From contig JAGLBF010000065.1 of assembly GCA_018260375.1 (NCBI GenBank), positions 1 through 12,726 on the forward strand: a DNA stretch of 12,726 nt, in the 5' to 3' direction. The DNA comes from Deinococcus sp. (GTDB lineage Bacteria > Deinococcota > Deinococci > Deinococcales > Deinococcaceae). The translations under genes were made by a program, and so were the position numbers. Positions within the stretch are counted from its first letter, which is position 1; each line of letters opens with the position of its first letter. Below are positions 6,584 to 12,620 of this stretch, piece by piece. The notes below the pieces were generated by a model. It was not told the origin of the DNA, made no database searches, and saw nothing but the letters and a program-made list of their open reading frames with translations.

Positions 6584-7054
6584 TTACTGGAGTCGCCGCA
6601 AAAGCCCCTGCAAAGTAAGCATTTCCGCCTCAGTGAGGTCACTAAACTGCTGCTCATGAATGGCAATAACCAGCGGCAGCGCCTCTTCTATCAAGGTGCA
6701 GCCTTGCTCGGTGACGGACAGCAGCTTACGCTTACCGCTGGTCTGGCGCTGAATCAGGCCACGGTTTACCATCCGTTTGGCGTGATACGACATGTTGGCC
6801 TCAGTAAACAGCATTCTATGAGCCAGTTCCTGCTGGGTGGACTCGCCCAGGCTGCGTAATACCGCCAGCATGTCAAATTCGGTCATGGTCAGGCCCAGCG
6901 GTAACAGCGCCATTTCAACCTGGTGGGTCTTGCTGTGGAGGGTGCGTACCATGCGGCGCCAGAGGCGAATAGGCAGGCGGCCAAGAGCGGCATCAATCTC
7001 GTTCACGCAGACAATATAGCTCTTCTTAATAAAGTAGCTGATATTACTATACAT
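6584..7054 (-). CDS. MarR-family transcriptional regulator (MhqR-like role)
   Basis: A winged-helix regulator, likely a dimeric repressor released by quinones or phenols. Visible are the MarR N-terminal helix (RLPIRLWRRMVRTLHSK), the LGLTMTEFDMLAVL segment, the helix-turn-helix TQQELAHRMLFTEANMSYHAKRMV and the wing (TSGKRKLLSVTEQG), with C-terminal dimer helices. In Bacillus the MarR protein MhqR controls homologues of the adjacent dioxygenase and hydrolase, so this one probably controls the flanking genes. The start is uncertain. The ATG at 7052-7054 has no ribosome site but follows TAGACT by 5 nt, as a leaderless start would. A GTG at 7004-7006 would give a more usual 140-residue protein beginning NEIDAALGRL; the extra 16 residues (YSNISYFIKKSYIVC) look atypical for the family. 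wrbA lies downstream but has its own promoter. Confidence 0.88.
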   Translation of the reverse strand: MYSNISYFIKKSYIVCVNEIDAALGRLPIRLWRRMVRTLHSKTHQVEMALLPLGLTMTEFDMLAVLRSLGESTQQELAHRMLFTEANMSYHAKRMVNRGLIQRQTSGKRKLLSVTEQGCTLIEEALPLVIAIHEQQFSDLTEAEMLTLQGLLRRLQ

Positions 7055-7069
7055 TTAAAAGTCTAACTT
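7053..7069. promoter_or_regulatory. Candidate MarR operator, copy 2, between marR and the dioxygenase gene
   Basis: ATTTAAAAGTCTAACTT contains AAGT-cta-ACTT, a short inverted repeat, and shares 13 of 17 bases with the wrbA promoter motif. It overlaps the possible -10 boxes of both divergent genes (TAGACT, minus strand, 7060-7065; TAGCAT, plus strand, 7069-7074), so one bound dimer could shut both. Confidence 0.4.
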
Positions 7070-7074
7070 AGCAT
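7069..7074 (+). promoter_or_regulatory. Probable -10 box for a leaderless dioxygenase transcript
   Basis: TAGCAT ends 6 nt before the ATG at 7081, and no Shine-Dalgarno can be seen. A -10 box this close implies that transcription starts at or next to the ATG. Leaderless mRNAs with TANNNT boxes are well documented in Deinococcus. The -35 region is weak. Confidence 0.4.
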
Positions 7075-7080
7075 GACCCT

Positions 7081-8754
7081 ATGAACGCAATTCAGGGACT
7101 CCACCACCTCACCGTTATGGCGAGCGATCCGCAAAAAAATGTCGACTTCTTTACTCAGGTTTTGGGTCAGCGTATGGTCAAAGTGACGGTGAATTTTGAT
7201 GATCCCGGCACCTACCACCTGTACTACGGCGATGAAACAGGAGCGCCCGGCACCATCATGACCTACTTTCCCTGGCCGAATGCGGTGCGGGGCAAACGCG
7301 GCAACGGCGAAATCGTGGCGGCAGCTTACGCCGCACCGGTCGCTTCTCAGGACTACTGGAAAGCTCGCCTGAACAGCTTTAACATCCCTTTCACCGAAGA
7401 AACCCGCTTTGGTAGCCCCGCCGTGAAGTTTGAAGACCCCGATGGCCTGTGGATTGAGCTGGTCTTTGAAGACGGTGCTACTGTACCCAGCTTCTGGCCC
7501 AAGAGCCCCGTGCCGCGTGAACACGCCCTCAACGGCTTTCATAGCGTGACTGGTTGGGTGCAGCAGGCCGCCAGCACTGAAGACTTGTTGCTGGGTGCGC
7601 TGGGCTTTAGCTTGGTTGGCAGCGAGCAGGATACCGAAGGCAAGCGCACGCGCTACAAAGGTCAGTCAGACGGTGTGGGTCTGTACATTGACCTGGTGGA
7701 GCGCCCCAATGGTGAGCACGGGAAGTTTAGCGCGGGAAGCGTACACCACGTGGCGCTGCGTACCGTTGACGACTCTGAGCAACTGGAATACCAAAAGTTG
7801 CTGAGTGACAAAGGCTACCACGTGACCCCTGTACAAGACCGCCAGTATTTCCACTCGATCTACTTTCGTGAGCGTTCCGGCATTCTGTTTGAAGTCGCCA
7901 CCGACGCCCCCGGTTTTCCCAATGACGAGGCGGTCGACGAACTGGGCAAGCACCTTAAGCTGCCCGCCTGGTACGAGGACAAGCGCCCCGCGATTGAAGC
8001 CCGCGTTAAGCCCATCGTGAACCACGAATACGGCGTGACGATCGGCGGCAAGACGAACGGGCAAGGTGAGGGCAGCAGCGCTACGCAGTACTCAGATGGC
8101 CTGCGGGTCAATGGCCCCCACCAGGGCCAGCCTGTATTGACCACAGGACGCGCCCTTGATGAAGCGCGCGCCGCCGTCATACTGGTACACGGACGCGGCG
8201 GCAGCGCTGAGGAGATTCTGGGCCTCTCGCAGCAGTTGAACCTGTCGGCCTTTGCGTATGTAGCGCCGCAAGCGCGGGATCACACCTGGTATCCTGAGAG
8301 TTTCCTCGCTCCGCTAGAGCGCAATGAGCCGGGCCTTTCTTCGGGCCTGCAGATGATTGACGACCTCGTCAACACGCTGGGCGAGCAGGGTATACCACCC
8401 GAAAATATTGTGCTGGGCGGCTTTTCACAGGGCGCTTGCCTGACGCTGGAATATGTGGCCCGCCACGCCCGGCGCTACGGAGGTGTCTTCGCCTTTTCGG
8501 GCGGGCTGATCGGCCCCGAAGGCACGCCCCGCGACTATCCTGGCAGCCTGGACGGCACGCCGATCTTTATCGGGTGTAGCGACATTGACGCGCACATTCC
8601 GCTGCGGCGTGTGGAAGAGAGTGCTGAGATTCTGAGCGGACACGGCGCGAAGGTAGACAAACGCATCTACCCCAAGATGGGTCACACCATCAACGAAGAT
8701 GAAATTCGTGCCGTGCAGCAGATGCTGCAAGACCTGTCAGCCCAGAGCGTCTAA
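7081..8754 (+). CDS. Ring-cleaving hydroquinone-type dioxygenase fused to an alpha/beta hydrolase
   Basis: A 557-residue two-part enzyme. Residues 1 to about 300 are two vicinal-oxygen-chelate repeats like PcpA/LinE and Bacillus MhqA/MhqO. The Fe(II) ligands can be placed as His8 (or His9) in GLHHLTV, His222 (or His223) in SVHHVAL and Glu271 in ILFEV; the spacing fits PcpA His11, His227, Glu276. This domain would open the ring of a (substituted) hydroquinone with O2. After a linker (about 300-360) comes a complete MhqD-type carboxylesterase: HGRGG (370-374, oxyanion), GFSQG with Ser449, SDIDAHIP with Asp503, and MGHT with His535. Bacillus has these as separate MhqR-controlled proteins. No stop or frameshift separates the halves and both active sites are intact, so this is a true fusion. 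It heads an operon with maleylacetate reductase 2 bp downstream. The exact substrate is unknown, and the hydrolase role, perhaps on an ester or lactone product, is inference. Confidence 0.9.
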   Translation: MNAIQGLHHLTVMASDPQKNVDFFTQVLGQRMVKVTVNFDDPGTYHLYYGDETGAPGTIMTYFPWPNAVRGKRGNGEIVAAAYAAPVASQDYWKARLNSFNIPFTEETRFGSPAVKFEDPDGLWIELVFEDGATVPSFWPKSPVPREHALNGFHSVTGWVQQAASTEDLLLGALGFSLVGSEQDTEGKRTRYKGQSDGVGLYIDLVERPNGEHGKFSAGSVHHVALRTVDDSEQLEYQKLLSDKGYHVTPVQDRQYFHSIYFRERSGILFEVATDAPGFPNDEAVDELGKHLKLPAWYEDKRPAIEARVKPIVNHEYGVTIGGKTNGQGEGSSATQYSDGLRVNGPHQGQPVLTTGRALDEARAAVILVHGRGGSAEEILGLSQQLNLSAFAYVAPQARDHTWYPESFLAPLERNEPGLSSGLQMIDDLVNTLGEQGIPPENIVLGGFSQGACLTLEYVARHARRYGGVFAFSGGLIGPEGTPRDYPGSLDGTPIFIGCSDIDAHIPLRRVEESAEILSGHGAKVDKRIYPKMGHTINEDEIRAVQQMLQDLSAQSV

Positions 8755-8756
8755 AG

Positions 8757-9839
8757 GTGGTCGACGCTGCGTTTACCTTCCAACCCGTTGGCCCCCGTGT
8801 GCTGTTCGGCTGGGGCCGCCGGGCGGAACTCGCCGCTGAACTCCAGCGCTTGGGCATTCGGCGGCCGCTGGTGTTGTCTACCCCTGGGCAGGCAGATACC
8901 GCGCAGCAACTCGCTGCACAGTTAGGCACACAGTTGGGCCATCAGGCGACTACCCTCAGCATAGCCGCCATGCACACGCCTGTAGAGGTGACTGAGCAGG
9001 CACTGGCGGCGCTACACACACTGGGCGCTGATGGTCTGGTGGCTTATGGGGGCGGCAGCAGCACGGGCCTGAGCAAAGCGCTGGCGCTGCGAACCGACTT
9101 GCCACAGGTTATCTTGCCCACCACCTACGCGGGCTCAGAGATGACGGCTGTGCTGGGCCAAACCGAGAATGGGCAAAAAACAACGCAGCGCAGCGAAAAA
9201 GTGCAGCCTGAAACCGTGATTTATGACGTAGAACTCACGCTGGGACTGCCGGTGAGCGTCAGCATGAGCAGTGGCCTCAACGCGCTGGCTCACGCAGTGG
9301 AGGGCATGTACGCCGTCAACGCTAATCCTTTGACCTCACTGATGGGCGAAGAGGCGATTCGGGCGCTCTCCCAGAGTTTGCCGCACATCAGAGCAAACCC
9401 CAAGGACAGGTCAGCCCGCACAGAGGCACTGTACGGCGCGTGGCTGGCGGGCAGCGTGCTGGCCCAGGTGGAGATGGCGCTGCATCACAAGCTGGCACAT
9501 GTGCTGGGCGGCACGTTTGGCCTGCCTCACGCCGAACTACACGCTGCACTGTTGCCGCACACCACTGCCTATAATGCGGCGGCCAGCCCAGAAGCGATGA
9601 GGCGTATTGCCCGTGCGCTGGGGACGGCTCAGGCGGCACAAGGCCTTTACGAACTCAACCAGAAGCTGGGGATTGAAAGCGCCCTGAGTAAGCTGGGGAT
9701 GCCCGAAAGCGGGATAGCGCAGGCTGCTGACCTGGCGACCGCGCAACCCTATCCCAACCCTGCTCCGCTGGAAAAACAGGCGCTGCTCGGCTTATTAACC
9801 CGCGCCTGGAGCGGAGAAGCACCAAAGGAGACACCATGA
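8757..9839 (+). CDS. Maleylacetate reductase
   Basis: A group III (iron-type fold) alcohol dehydrogenase of 360 residues predicted to reduce maleylacetate, and often its chlorinated forms, to 3-oxoadipate with NAD(P)H. Features: VGPRVLFGWG at the N terminus, the nucleotide-binding GGGSSTGLSKA (98-108), PTTYAGSEMTAVLG, NALAHAVEGMYA, HHKLAHVLGG (243-252) and LPHAELHAALLPH with His258 and His262 in the positions of the metal/catalytic histidines. These match maleylacetate reductases rather than lactaldehyde or butanol dehydrogenases. The start is GTG at 8757, two bases after the previous stop, with no clear ribosome site, so translation is likely coupled to the dioxygenase. Its ATGA overlap with the next gene shows the operon continues. 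The pairing with a PcpA-like dioxygenase repeats the logic of pcpA/pcpE and linE/linF, where ring cleavage yields maleylacetate. Confidence 0.9.
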   Translation: MVDAAFTFQPVGPRVLFGWGRRAELAAELQRLGIRRPLVLSTPGQADTAQQLAAQLGTQLGHQATTLSIAAMHTPVEVTEQALAALHTLGADGLVAYGGGSSTGLSKALALRTDLPQVILPTTYAGSEMTAVLGQTENGQKTTQRSEKVQPETVIYDVELTLGLPVSVSMSSGLNALAHAVEGMYAVNANPLTSLMGEEAIRALSQSLPHIRANPKDRSARTEALYGAWLAGSVLAQVEMALHHKLAHVLGGTFGLPHAELHAALLPHTTAYNAAASPEAMRRIARALGTAQAAQGLYELNQKLGIESALSKLGMPESGIAQAADLATAQPYPNPAPLEKQALLGLLTRAWSGEAPKETP

Positions 9840-10789
9840 AAGCAGCTGTGATTCACGATTTTGCTCAGCCCCCGCGTTACGACGACTTCCAAAACCCCCA
9901 GCCTGACGGTAATGAAGTGCTGGTCAATGTGGAGGCCGCCGCTGTCAGCCAACTGGTGCGCGCTCAGGCTTCTGGCAAGCACTACAGCAGTGGTAAGACT
10001 CTACCTGTTGTACCGGGAGTGGACGGCGTAGGCCGCTTAGCCGGTGGTGAGCGGGTTTATTTTGCCTTTCCCACCGCTCCTTTTGGTGCACTGGCCCAGC
10101 AGAGCAAGGTGCAGCGCGACTACACGGTGGCTGTCCCGGAAGCGCTGGAGAGCAATATGGCGGCGGCACTGGCAAACCCGGGGATGTCCTCCTGGGCAGC
10201 GCTCACGCGGCGGGCGCATCTGCAACAGGGCGAGAGCGTGCTGATCAACGGCGCGACAGGCACGTCAGGACGACTGGCGGTGAAGATTGCCCGTCACCTG
10301 GGTGCGGGGCACATTGTAGCTACGGGGCGCAATGAAGCTGTGCTGCGCGACCTGGGCGCCGACGAGATTATCGTGCTGAATCAGGAAGGTGACGAACTCA
10401 CTCAAACCTTCCGCCAGAGTCTGCACAATACCCCCGTGAATGTCATTTTGGATTATTTGTGGGGCCAGTCGGCCCAGAGCCTTCTGAGTGCGCTCAGCAC
10501 CCACGGCAACCCCGAAGGCGCTCCCCGCGTACGATTTGTACAAATCGGCTCTATCAGTGCCGCAACGCTCAATTTGGAGGGCGGTATTCTGCGCAGTTCT
10601 GGTCTAGAACTGATGGGCAGTGGCCTGGGCAGCGTTTCTAACCGTGAACTGGTCGCGTCGATTGGCGAGATGCTCAGAGCCGCCGCCCAACATGGCTGGA
10701 GCACTGAAATAGATGTGCACCCGCTGAGTGAAGTGGAGCAGGCTTGGCAGACGAGCGGCGGTGACCGACTGGTGTTGGTCGTCCAGTAA
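9836..10789 (+). CDS. Zinc-independent MDR quinone oxidoreductase
   Basis: A 317-residue medium-chain dehydrogenase/reductase of the quinone oxidoreductase branch, expected to use NADPH to reduce quinones or activated enones. The N-terminal GroES-like domain has PVVPGVDGVGR and lacks the Cys/His set that binds catalytic zinc and the four-Cys structural-zinc loop. The Rossmann domain begins with SVLINGATGTSGRLAVKIARHLGA and continues VATGRN and LGADEIIVLN, then VILDYLWG and VRFVQIGS. The start ATG overlaps the maleylacetate reductase stop by 4 bp and has AAAGGAG 5 nt upstream. As the third gene of the operon it could regenerate hydroquinone from autoxidised quinone or act on an unsaturated intermediate; the sequence cannot decide between these. 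The C terminus is complete, and a repeat region follows. Confidence 0.88.
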   Translation: MKAAVIHDFAQPPRYDDFQNPQPDGNEVLVNVEAAAVSQLVRAQASGKHYSSGKTLPVVPGVDGVGRLAGGERVYFAFPTAPFGALAQQSKVQRDYTVAVPEALESNMAAALANPGMSSWAALTRRAHLQQGESVLINGATGTSGRLAVKIARHLGAGHIVATGRNEAVLRDLGADEIIVLNQEGDELTQTFRQSLHNTPVNVILDYLWGQSAQSLLSALSTHGNPEGAPRVRFVQIGSISAATLNLEGGILRSSGLELMGSGLGSVSNRELVASIGEMLRAAAQHGWSTEIDVHPLSEVEQAWQTSGGDRLVLVVQ

Positions 10790-10803
10790 TTGGTGGGCCA
10801 GTA

Positions 10804-10873
10804 AGACGGATTCCGATTGATTTGGCGTACTTCCGAATCAATCAGGGCGCATGCGAGTGGGAACAGCATACGG
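10804..10873. repeat. Hairpin repeat, copy 1
   Basis: A 70-bp module of AGACGGATTC, then a 30-bp variable middle forming a hairpin (GATTGATT 10815-10822 with AATCAATC 10836-10843), then a conserved block containing ATGCGAGTGG and ATACGG. It starts 14 nt past the oxidoreductase stop and may serve as its terminator. It looks like the small dispersed intergenic repeats of Deinococcus; that match is from memory of the pattern, not a search. Confidence 0.7.
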
Positions 10874-10940
10874 ACTGTGCGGTATGGAGCCGCAGGCGGC
10901 GCTTTTCCGACTGTGGTGGAATGGAGCGGCAGTCCGTATG
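10867..10940. repeat. Long-range inverted repeat joining the two hairpin modules
   Basis: CATACGGACTG (10867-10877) at the end of copy 1 is the exact reverse complement of CAGTCCGTATG (10930-10940) just before copy 2, 11 bp with 52 nt between. The inside contains two related TATGGAGC/AATGGAGC pieces and a GCGG/CCGC pair, so the whole 10804-11009 block could fold as three hairpins in a row. Confidence 0.6.
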
Positions 10941-11009
10941 AGACGGATTCAGATTAAATCAGAAGCGACCTGATTTCATCGGGGCGGATGCGAGTGGCAA
11001 AAGATACGG
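10941..11009. repeat. Hairpin repeat, copy 2
   Basis: Same start (AGACGGATTC) and same 3' block (GGGGCGGATGCGAGTGG ... ATACGG) as copy 1, with only a few differences. The middle keeps a hairpin but with a different sequence: AAATCAG (10956-10962) pairs with CTGATTT (10970-10976), extended by GAT/ATC after a T/C mismatch. Structure is conserved although sequence is not. Confidence 0.7.
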
Positions 11010-11036
11010 GCTTCGCGCTCGTTTGACCGAGTGGCT

Positions 11037-11064
11037 CAGGCTGAAGCGTGAGCTGCTCAGCCTG
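11037..11064. terminator. Hairpin beyond the vapC stop
   Basis: CAGGCTGA (11037-11044) pairs perfectly with TCAGCCTG (11057-11064) around a 12-nt loop, with extra outer pairing possible. It lies 55 nt past the end of the toxin gene on the minus strand and could end the vapBC transcript. No T-run is present, so this is tentative. Nothing else gene-like lies in 10790-11118. Confidence 0.35.
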
Positions 11065-11118
11065 GAGGGTTATGGCAGGTTAGGTGCGCCGCATAGACTG
11101 GTCTGTACTGCCTGCATA

Positions 11119-11511
11119 TCAGCGAATCAGCTGTACCCTGAAAGGCAAATCAGGAATCTCGGCCCAGCTCCTTTCAGCGGTCAGAACATCCAGTTTCAGA
11201 GCCTCTGCGGTTCCCAGGCAGGCGGCGTCTCCCAGGCTCAGGCCGTAGGGTGATTTGCGAGCATAGTAATAGACAGCTTTCTCGCGGCAGTCACCGTTAA
11301 ACGGCACTTCCCGCACAAAGCCCAGCAGTGGGCCAATCTGGCCCTCTACCTGCCCAGCGGTAAAATCGCCACGGCCAATCAGCTTGCCCTGAACCTCAGT
11401 TAACGTAATGCTACTTATCCAGCACTGCCGTGAGCTGACAACTTCAAGGACTTGAAGGCCGCCTTCTTCTTTTAAGAGGAAGGCCATCAGGGCACTGGCG
11501 TCAAGCAGCAT
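11119..11511 (-). CDS. vapC: PIN-domain toxin, VapC type
   Basis: A 130-residue PIN-domain ribonuclease, probably a toxin that cleaves RNA when freed from its antitoxin. The acidic metal-binding residues are visible: Asp4 in MLLDASALMAF, Glu39 in ITLTEVQGKL, Asp95 in LSLGDAACLGTA and Glu113 in VLTAERSW (family members more often have Asp there). Full length and intact. The ATG directly follows the TAG of the antitoxin gene without a gap, so the two are translated as a unit. Neighbouring a mobile-type recombinase, the pair may help to stabilise this segment; its RNA target cannot be told from the sequence. Confidence 0.9.
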   Translation of the reverse strand: MLLDASALMAFLLKEEGGLQVLEVVSSRQCWISSITLTEVQGKLIGRGDFTAGQVEGQIGPLLGFVREVPFNGDCREKAVYYYARKSPYGLSLGDAACLGTAEALKLDVLTAERSWAEIPDLPFRVQLIR

Positions 11512-11775
11512 CTACCAGCCCTTCCCTTCGGCTTCAGCTTTACGGTCATCCAGAAGTTGCCGGGTGAAGTCACCTTCAGTTTCGTCTGACTTTTTCAGGC
11601 TGCCGTACAGAGATTCGGCCAGTAGGCGGCGGCTGGTCATACGGTATCCGTACTGCTCTTTGACGAGAATAAGTTCATCACCCTCAGTAACACCTAGGTC
11701 GGCACGAACGTCAGTGGGTACCACAATACGGCCCTGTGCCTGAAGCTTAAGGTGATAGGCATTAGCAGATGTCAT
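11512..11775 (-). CDS. vapB: AbrB/MazE-type antitoxin, VapB
   Basis: An 87-residue antitoxin. The N-terminal swapped-hairpin DNA-binding domain is clear (LKLQAQGRIVVPTDVRADLGVTEGDELILVKEQYGY, about residues 9-45), and a charged C-terminal tail (SDETEGDFTRQLLDDRKAE) should wrap around and block the PIN toxin. Antitoxins of this type repress their own operon. The ATG follows a TACAAT box by only 5 nt, with just AAGG between, so the message may be leaderless. The order antitoxin then toxin with no gap is typical. It is transcribed away from the recombinase gene, with a 100-bp shared upstream region. Confidence 0.9.
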   Translation of the reverse strand: MTSANAYHLKLQAQGRIVVPTDVRADLGVTEGDELILVKEQYGYRMTSRRLLAESLYGSLKKSDETEGDFTRQLLDDRKAEAEGKGW

Positions 11776-11780
11776 GCCTT

Positions 11781-11810
11781 ATTGTAGCAAAATAAGCCAG
11801 ATGATGTGAA
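11781..11810 (-). promoter_or_regulatory. Promoter of vapBC
   Basis: On the minus strand TTCACA (11805-11810, 5 of 6 matches to TTGACA) is followed by an 18-nt spacer and TACAAT (11781-11786, 5 of 6). The -10 box ends 5 nt before the vapB ATG, so the transcript would start at or near the start codon. Confidence 0.6.
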
Positions 11811-11829
11811 TTACCTAAAGGGTTATCCG

Positions 11830-11869
11830 ATGTTACAGTTCTTAAACGCTCCGTTGAGTCATGTAACAT
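11830..11869. promoter_or_regulatory. 8-bp inverted repeat upstream of the recombinase: operator or recombination site
   Basis: ATGTTACA (11830-11837) and TGTAACAT (11862-11869) are perfect inverted arms 24 bp apart. The right arm contains TAACAT, a likely -10 box 6 nt before the recombinase ATG. Small serine recombinases often bind inverted sites next to their own gene and repress themselves, so this could be such a site. The spacing is wider than in a classic 28-bp resolvase subsite. Confidence 0.45.
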
Positions 11870-11875
11870 AGGCCC

Positions 11876-12559
11876 ATGTCTACCCCCGCCATCGCCTATT
11901 ACCGGGTCTCCACCGCCAAACAAGGTCAATCTGGCCTCGGTCTTGAAGCTCAGCAATCCGCAGTACTGAGTTATGCCAGTTCGCAGGGGCTAACCCTTGT
12001 CCGCGAGTTCACCGAAATTGAAACGGGTACCAGAAAACGTAGACGCCCCCAGCTAGAAGAGGCCCTTGTGCATACCCGGAGGATTGGTGGCATACTGCTT
12101 ATTGCCAAGCTTGACCGCCTCGCCCGCAACGTCGCTGTGGTGGCCACACTGATGGAATCAGGTGTCCGCTTTGTGGCCGTTGATATGCCTGAAGCGGACA
12201 ACCTCACCATCCACGTGATGGCTGCCGTGGCTGAGCGGGAAGCGCAGCTTATTTCAGCACGCACCAAAGCTGCGCTGGGAGCGAGAAAAGCGCGTGGTCT
12301 AAAACTTGGAAAACCAGAGAATTTAACGCTGGAAGCCCGTAAACTAGGAGCAGATACGTCCAGGCAACGGGCCATTCGGGATATGCGAACCGTTGCCGCC
12401 TACGCTGGAGCCCTGAGAAAGCAGGGGCTAACGCTCCGTGCCGTGGCCGCTGAATTAGAACACCACGGCTTTCAAACCAGAAAGGGTGGTTCTTGGTCGG
12501 CGACACAGGTCAAAAGAATTCTAGACCGAACCGGGACGGCTGAAAAAGAAACGCTGTAG
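11876..12559 (+). CDS. Small serine recombinase (resolvase/invertase family)
   Basis: A 227-residue site-specific recombinase. The nucleophile is Ser12 in AYYRVSTAKQGQSGLGLEAQ; other catalytic-domain marks are LLIAKLDRLARNVAVVATLME and MAAVAEREAQLISARTKAAL, the start of the long E helix. The C-terminal part (about 155-220) is a DNA-binding region with a helix-turn-helix at GLTLRAVAAELEHHGFQTRKGGSWSATQVKRIL. The length fits resolvases and invertases, not the large phage-type integrases. The ATG lacks a Shine-Dalgarno and follows TAACAT by 6 nt, again a leaderless pattern. It diverges from vapBC. No transposase or inverted terminal repeats are visible, so its partner element, if any, is outside the window. 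The sequence cannot show whether it resolves, inverts or inserts DNA. Confidence 0.92.
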   Translation: MSTPAIAYYRVSTAKQGQSGLGLEAQQSAVLSYASSQGLTLVREFTEIETGTRKRRRPQLEEALVHTRRIGGILLIAKLDRLARNVAVVATLMESGVRFVAVDMPEADNLTIHVMAAVAEREAQLISARTKAALGARKARGLKLGKPENLTLEARKLGADTSRQRAIRDMRTVAAYAGALRKQGLTLRAVAAELEHHGFQTRKGGSWSATQVKRILDRTGTAEKETL

Positions 12560-12591
12560 AAACGCTGCCGTGAGACTTTGTTGTAAAGTGC

Positions 12592-12620
12592 TTGTACTGA
12601 TACTAACCAATTTGTATATA
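12592..12620 (+). promoter_or_regulatory. Possible promoter leading out of the window
   Basis: TTGTAC (12592-12597), 17 nt, then TATATA (12615-12620), in the 167-bp tail after the recombinase. The rest of the tail has no visible gene. It also holds AGTGTGCC twice, 3 nt apart (from about 12645), and a small hairpin AAGGGA/TCCCTT (12663-12683) without a T-run. Confidence 0.3.

Noticed and set aside
7063..7542. 159-codon minus-strand open frame inside the dioxygenase gene
   Set aside because: A shadow of the plus-strand coding frame, which carries clear active-site motifs.
11023..11253. 76-codon plus-strand open frame entering the vapC region
   Set aside because: It overlaps the hairpin at 11037-11064 and then runs antisense to the well-supported vapC gene; the protein has no family features.
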